Shown here piece by piece: positions 5,252-6,824 of a DNA stretch of 6,824 nucleotides; positions within the stretch are counted from its first letter, which is position 1; every line of letters begins with the position of its first letter. This stretch comes from Candidatus Tenderia sp. (GTDB taxonomy: Bacteria; Pseudomonadota; Gammaproteobacteria; Tenderiales; Tenderiaceae): the NCBI GenBank assembly GCA_030148045.1, contig JASBUE010000257.1:1-6824 (forward strand), given 5' to 3'. Both the position numbers and the translations under genes were made by a program. The notes under the pieces were generated by a model. It saw nothing but the letters and a program-made list of their open reading frames with translations, searched no databases and was not told the origin of the DNA.

Positions 5252-5743
5252 TCAAGCCCCTGGCGGCGGCCGGTTACAGCACGCACCGACGCGGCGTGTC
5301 AGGTTGGCCAATTCATTTTCCTCACTATTGCGTGCCCAGCCTCGCCTTACCTGTTGCCACCAACCGGCGTCAAGGGCCACCTTCAGTTCATTCAGCCGTT
5401 GCTCTATCCGGACCAGTTTGACCTGCAACAGGTCATAGCTGACCTGAAGGCGGTCGCCTTGAACGCATACCTCCGTTACGCCCATCATCTCTCTCAGACG
5501 GGCCACGATCACCTGCAACTCTTCAGGGGCGCACGGCCCCGCCAAACGCAGATTGCGGTGTTTAAGCACGGGGGTGCGCTTTCCCGCCGCCCCGCTCGCA
5601 TAGAACTGGGGCATCGCTTCAAACGTTTCCAGACACTGTTCGGAACAGAAATGGAAATACATCTTGTGGTACCGCGTTTGGTACTGAGACGATTCCACCT
5701 CCATTGCGCATACGGGACATTGACCTGCCAGGCTGTTTTTCAT
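5252..5743 (-). CDS. YHS-domain/HMA-like small metal-binding protein
   Basis: This 163-aa protein probably handles metal ions in the cytoplasm; no signal peptide is seen. The ATG at 5743 is set by AGGAGG (5756-5751) 7 nt upstream. Residues 8-49 form a YHS/TRASH-type domain: CPVC (Cys9, Cys12), then YHKMYFHFCSEQC (Cys33, Cys37), a treble-clef metal site also found next to or within copper and heavy-metal ATPases. Residues about 64-122 (RLAGPCAPEELQ...VTEVCVQGDRLQVSYD...RIEQRLNEL) look like the beta-alpha-beta fold of an HMA domain, but without CxxC; Cys71 and Cys93 are its only cysteines. A WWQQVRRGWARNSEENELANL helix follows, and the C-terminus carries ACC (Cys155, Cys156). The MerR gene downstream on the same strand is a likely partner. 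The transported or sensed metal cannot be read from the sequence. Confidence 0.8.
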   Translation of the reverse strand: MKNSLAGQCPVCAMEVESSQYQTRYHKMYFHFCSEQCLETFEAMPQFYASGAAGKRTPVLKHRNLRLAGPCAPEELQVIVARLREMMGVTEVCVQGDRLQVSYDLLQVKLVRIEQRLNELKVALDAGWWQQVRRGWARNSEENELANLTRRVGACCNRPPPGA

Positions 5744-5998
5744 TTCACCCCCTCCTATTGCAGCTAATCCCTGGACCCTGGACACATCGGCGACGAGGGA
5801 AAACGGGATGCCCCCACGGGTGGACGTTTCTATGCGTCGGGAATCCCGAGACCTCACCCGCCTCTTTATTCGCGAGTCATATTTCTGCTCTCCTTAGCAC
5901 GACAATAGTTCCGGCTTACTGTCGGAACGGTGACGGCCTCATTACAATTTTGCAAGGTTTGTGTCATCTCGATGGCGGAAACGCATCCGGTAACGCTG
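5744..5998. other. Leader region of the YHS gene: weak promoter, four-codon frame and 13-nt dyad
   Basis: There is no full gene here. On the minus strand ATGACA (5967-5962) and TGTAAT (5946-5941), 15 nt apart, are a possible but short-spaced promoter. CTCCTT at 5890-5895 gives AAGGAG 9 nt before ATG (5880), opening a frame of four codons, MTRE, that stops at TAA (5868-5866). It could be a leader peptide or the remnant of a deleted gene. TCGGGA-A-TCCCGA (5837-5849) is a perfect dyad 94 nt upstream of the YHS start. A frame also runs through from GTG 5857 into the YHS gene, but its N-terminus is unlike the family. Confidence 0.35.
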
Positions 5999-6020
5999 CT
6001 CCTGGTTTAAACACCAGGAG
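5999..6020. terminator. Hairpin downstream of the glycosyltransferase gene
   Basis: CTCCTGGT and ACCAGGAG form a perfect 8-bp stem with a 6-nt loop TTAAAC, lying 60-81 nt past the glycosyltransferase stop. No T-run follows on either strand, so it is not a canonical intrinsic terminator. It may stabilise the 3' end of the upstream transcript or act as an operator dyad. Confidence 0.35.
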
Positions 6021-6079
6021 GCGATGAGGGTCGGGTCAATAGTATGACGGCGGGCTTTAACCGCTTTTGGCGGGTGACA

Positions 6080-6824
6080 TCACCCTGCTGTCAGGCGGTA
6101 GAGTTCGAAGCGACGGTTGCTGAATTCATGCTTCAGCCGCTGTCGCGTGCGGGCGTCGATTGTGTTCACTGAATCGCTTGGAATGGCGAAATAGAGGGTT
6201 TTTCCGCCATCACTTTTCACACTGCCGGTGAGTTGCCTGTTCAGTGCCGCCAATGGCAACAGTTGGGCCTGGCCGCGGGAATAGAAGCGCGCCGAGAAGG
6301 GGCGATTCTCCAGGTATATCAAAGCATCGCCCGGCGCGGCCACGGCGCGATAGGTTTCTATCAAGTCCTTCTCCGTTTTCAGTTTGTCGCCATTGAGCAC
6401 CGTGTAACCCGTCCACACCACCAGCAACACCGGCACCAGCAATGCCGCCGCGAACTGGATGCGCGGTTGCGCCAGCAGGGCCCGGCGGCCTGCCTGTTTT
6501 TCTAGATAGACTGCCGCCAGCAGGGAAAATGCAGGCAGCGCCGGCAAGACATAGGTCCACAGGATATTACGCGCCACCGAGAAGAACAGCAGCGGGAATA
6601 GCAGCCACAGCAGCAGATAGCTGTGGGTTGTATCGAGCAGCGCCGCCCGCGCCCCGCGCAGATGCCACCTGCCCGCGGCCCGCCTGGCCAATGCCGCCAG
6701 CAGGAGTAGACTCAAGGGAAAGGCCGCCAACAGCGCGTACAGCCAGATGGTGCCACGCGGCCGGCGATGGGCAGAGCCATAGAGGTCGCCGGCCCAACCC
6801 GGCTCCAGGAAGCGCCGGACATGC
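6080..6824 (-). CDS. GT39-family membrane glycosyltransferase (ArnT/PMT-like), C-terminal part
   Basis: This is the C-terminal 247 aa of an inner-membrane glycosyltransferase; the N-terminus lies beyond the window. These enzymes move a sugar from a polyprenyl-phosphate carrier onto lipid A, protein or another acceptor on the periplasmic side. The first visible residues, HVRRFLEPGWAGDLYGSAHRRPRGTIW, match the periplasmic-loop pattern of ArnT-like GT39 proteins. At least three hydrophobic segments follow: WLYALLAAFPLSLLLLAALA, a long one around YLLLWLLFPLLFFS and ARNILWTYVLPALPAFSLLAAVYL, and FAAALLVPVLLVVWTGYTVL. The LPALPA-type motif is typical. A soluble tail of about 95 aa ends the protein. 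The substrate cannot be told from this fragment. It is 336 bp upstream of the YHS gene and probably a separate unit. Confidence 0.88.
   Translation of the reverse strand, partial: HVRRFLEPGWAGDLYGSAHRRPRGTIWLYALLAAFPLSLLLLAALARRAAGRWHLRGARAALLDTTHSYLLLWLLFPLLFFSVARNILWTYVLPALPAFSLLAAVYLEKQAGRRALLAQPRIQFAAALLVPVLLVVWTGYTVLNGDKLKTEKDLIETYRAVAAPGDALIYLENRPFSARFYSRGQAQLLPLAALNRQLTGSVKSDGGKTLYFAIPSDSVNTIDARTRQRLKHEFSNRRFELYRLTAG

Noticed and set aside
6051..6078. GGCGGG direct repeats and CCGC-TTTTG-GCGG as an intrinsic terminator of the glycosyltransferase gene
   Set aside because: The stem is only 4 bp and no T-run follows on the minus strand.
1..6824. CRISPR array, tRNA, rRNA or transposase gene
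   Set aside because: No regularly spaced repeat series, no cloverleaf with CCA-type end and no transposase motif was seen. The only direct repeats are the two 35-bp copies.

Overview
The window looks like chromosomal DNA of a moderately GC-rich Gram-negative bacterium, probably a proteobacterium. It encodes an outer-membrane beta-barrel with a C-terminal phenylalanine, a periplasmic c-type cytochrome and a GT39 membrane glycosyltransferase. A gammaproteobacterial chemolithotroph is plausible, but that is inference. All seven genes I can support lie on the minus strand, so transcription runs from high to low coordinates; the + strand open frames are antisense shadows.

In transcription order: (1) 6824-6080, the C-terminal part of a GT39/ArnT-like glycosyltransferase cut by the window edge. 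(2) 6079-5744, a non-coding stretch with an 8-bp hairpin, a four-codon start-to-stop frame behind a good ribosome site, and a 13-nt dyad. (3) 5743-5252, a YHS-domain plus HMA-like small metal-binding protein. (4) 5114-4707, a MerR-family regulator with a candidate 20-bp-spacer promoter. (5) 4706-4227, a 480-bp gap with no convincing gene but with an unusual pair of swapped complementary blocks and an FNR/CRP-like site that fits a class II promoter. (6) 4226-3924, a 100-aa monohaem periplasmic cytochrome c precursor. (7) 3923-3781, a regulatory gap holding two 35-bp direct repeats around a 12-bp palindrome. (8) 3780-2590, a Cyc2-like outer-membrane cytochrome-porin fusion. (9) 2529-1, a gamma-alpha-beta cluster for a pyruvate-type 2-oxoacid:ferredoxin oxidoreductase (porG, porA, porB).

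How the parts may work together is inference. The cytochrome-porin could move electrons across the outer membrane and hand them to the small periplasmic cytochrome, whose promoter looks oxygen/redox controlled. The MerR and YHS-HMA genes add a metal-sensing and metal-handling pair. PorGAB uses low-potential ferredoxin to interconvert pyruvate with acetyl-CoA and CO2 and could be the carbon-side sink.

Two apparent lesions sit in the por cluster. porG has an ATG with ideal ribosome-site spacing followed at once by TAA, and porB leaves its conserved frame near position 43. Each is either a sequence/assembly error or real decay. A 168-bp unit with inverted ends sits between porA and porB, and no ferredoxin-like delta subunit gene is present.
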